The position numbers were made by a program, and so were the translations under genes. Of a stretch of 64,000 nt of DNA, positions 63,424 through 64,000 are shown one piece after another. Source of the stretch: [Mycobacterium] nativiensis (GTDB taxonomy: Bacteria > Actinomycetota > Actinomycetes > Mycobacteriales > Mycobacteriaceae); assembly GCF_020172685.1 (NCBI RefSeq), contig NZ_CP083986.1, forward strand, positions 4,894,951-4,958,950. The letters are read 5' to 3'. Under the pieces are notes generated by a model, which did not search any database, was not told the origin of the DNA, and saw only the letters and a program-made list of their open reading frames with translations. How positions within the stretch are numbered: the stretch's first letter is position 1; every line of letters begins with the position of its first letter.

Positions 63424-64000
63424 TCAGGGGTTGCTGGTGCCGGTGGTGCCGGGAGCTCCCGGCGCACCGGTGGCGCCGCCGTTGTGGCCGTTGCCACCGT
63501 TGGTGCCGTGGCCGGTACCGCCCGAACCGTTGCCGCCGACGCCGCCGTCGCCGCCCCTGCCGCCGTCGCCGTTGCCGTCGTCTCCGGGGGCGCTGCCGTT
63601 GCCGCCGTTGCCGCCGTTGCCGCCGGAACTATCGGCGTCGGTGGAACTCTGGCCGCCGGACTGCCAGACGGTGCCGTGCCCACCGTTGCCGCCGACACCG
63701 CCGGTGGCGCCGTCGGTGCCGTTGAGGCCGCCGTCACCGCCATTGCCGGCGACCGAGGTGCCGTCCGCTATCTGGGTGCCTGCGGCAATCGGGTCGTAGG
63801 CCTGGATAAAGCCGTTGCCGCCGGCACCGCCGTCGCCGCCGTTGCCGTCACCGCCGTTGCCTCCGGTTGCGTGGCTTCCAGTGACGCTCCCGTTCAGCCC
63901 GGCGGCGCTGGCGCCGCCGCCGGCACCACCAGTGGCATGGGCTGCGGTGGCCGCGCCGCCGTTGCCGCCGATGACCGTGGCGTCAGCGATGCCGGTGGAC
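63424..64000 (-). CDS. Sixth PGRS-repeat protein, C-terminal 192 codons (5' end outside window)
   Basis: The minus frame is open from the window edge to TGA at 63424-63426. It has GGX repeats ([18 protein letters not shown]) mixed with ATVIGGNGG and SVTGSHATGGNGG units, so it belongs with the Thr/Val-rich subtype seen at 56709-61394. A short non-Gly island (FIQAYDPIAAGTQIADG) interrupts the repeats, and the tail is GAPGAPGTTGTSNP. No N-terminus is visible, so a signal peptide cannot be confirmed. Convergent with gtrA. Confidence 0.78.
   Translation of the reverse strand, partial: STGIADATVIGGNGGAATAAHATGGAGGGASAAGLNGSVTGSHATGGNGGDGNGGDGGAGGNGFIQAYDPIAAGTQIADGTSVAGNGGDGGLNGTDGATGGVGGNGGHGTVWQSGGQSSTDADSSGGNGGNGGNGSAPGDDGNGDGGRGGDGGVGGNGSGGTGHGTNGGNGHNGGATGAPGAPGTTGTSNP

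Overview
The window is GC-rich actinobacterial DNA, and its gene order identifies it as a Mycobacterium (sensu lato). It keeps, in order, homologues of M. tuberculosis Rv3772 (hisC2/pat), Rv3773c, Rv3774 (echA21), Rv3775 (lipE), Rv3777, Rv3778c, Rv3779, Rv3780 (bpa), Rv3781-Rv3783 (wzt/rfbE, glfT1, wzm/rfbD) and, near the right edge, Rv3789 (GtrA). I see no PE domain, no PPE domain and no ESX gene. The species was not determined.

Layout. 1-462: tail of an IS481-type transposase and two minus-strand tRNA genes. 561-7639: amino-acid and lipid metabolism block (hisC2, SRPBCC, DUF4334, TerC, Rv3773c-like, then the coupled echA21-SMR-tesB-lipE run). 7881-11439: GH25-like/epoxide-hydrolase pair, CynR-like regulator, two coupled small genes, tRNA-Ser. 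11458-17607: minus-strand operon of one GjpA-type porin-like gene and two PGRS genes. 18065-20119: a double MarR regulator divergent from an Rv3777-type quinone oxidoreductase, with a palindrome between them. 20192-44344: two giant PGRS genes (2992 and 3137 codons) flanking an orphan mbtK, plus two large porin-like proteins upstream of the second giant. 44584-48291: two convergent fatty-acyl-AMP ligases. 48333-54666: Rv3778c-Rv3783 block for arabinogalactan assembly. 54890-56493: VapBC and a desaturase. 56709-64000: another PGRS gene, an enolase-superfamily enzyme, GtrA, and the 3' end of a sixth PGRS gene.

The most striking content is a family of six glycine-rich PGRS proteins that lack the PE domain. 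They occupy about 45% of the window and all lie on the minus strand. The five with a visible N-terminus begin with a conventional signal peptide ending AxA/D and a short head domain; in four of these the head runs into a linker resembling the GRPLI linker of PE_PGRS proteins. Three porin-like genes sharing one signal-peptide motif precede PGRS genes in two separate minus-strand modules. This suggests a cell-envelope porin/PGRS module inserted into an otherwise conserved chromosomal neighbourhood. Linked function is inferred from gene order only.

The conserved backbone works mainly on the envelope. Wzt/Wzm export lipid-linked galactan, GlfT1 starts it, the Rv3779 homologue is a GT-C enzyme decorating arabinogalactan, and GtrA belongs with the decaprenyl-phospho-arabinose step. 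Most genes in the backbone runs are joined by 4-base ATGA or GTGA overlaps, indicating translational coupling.
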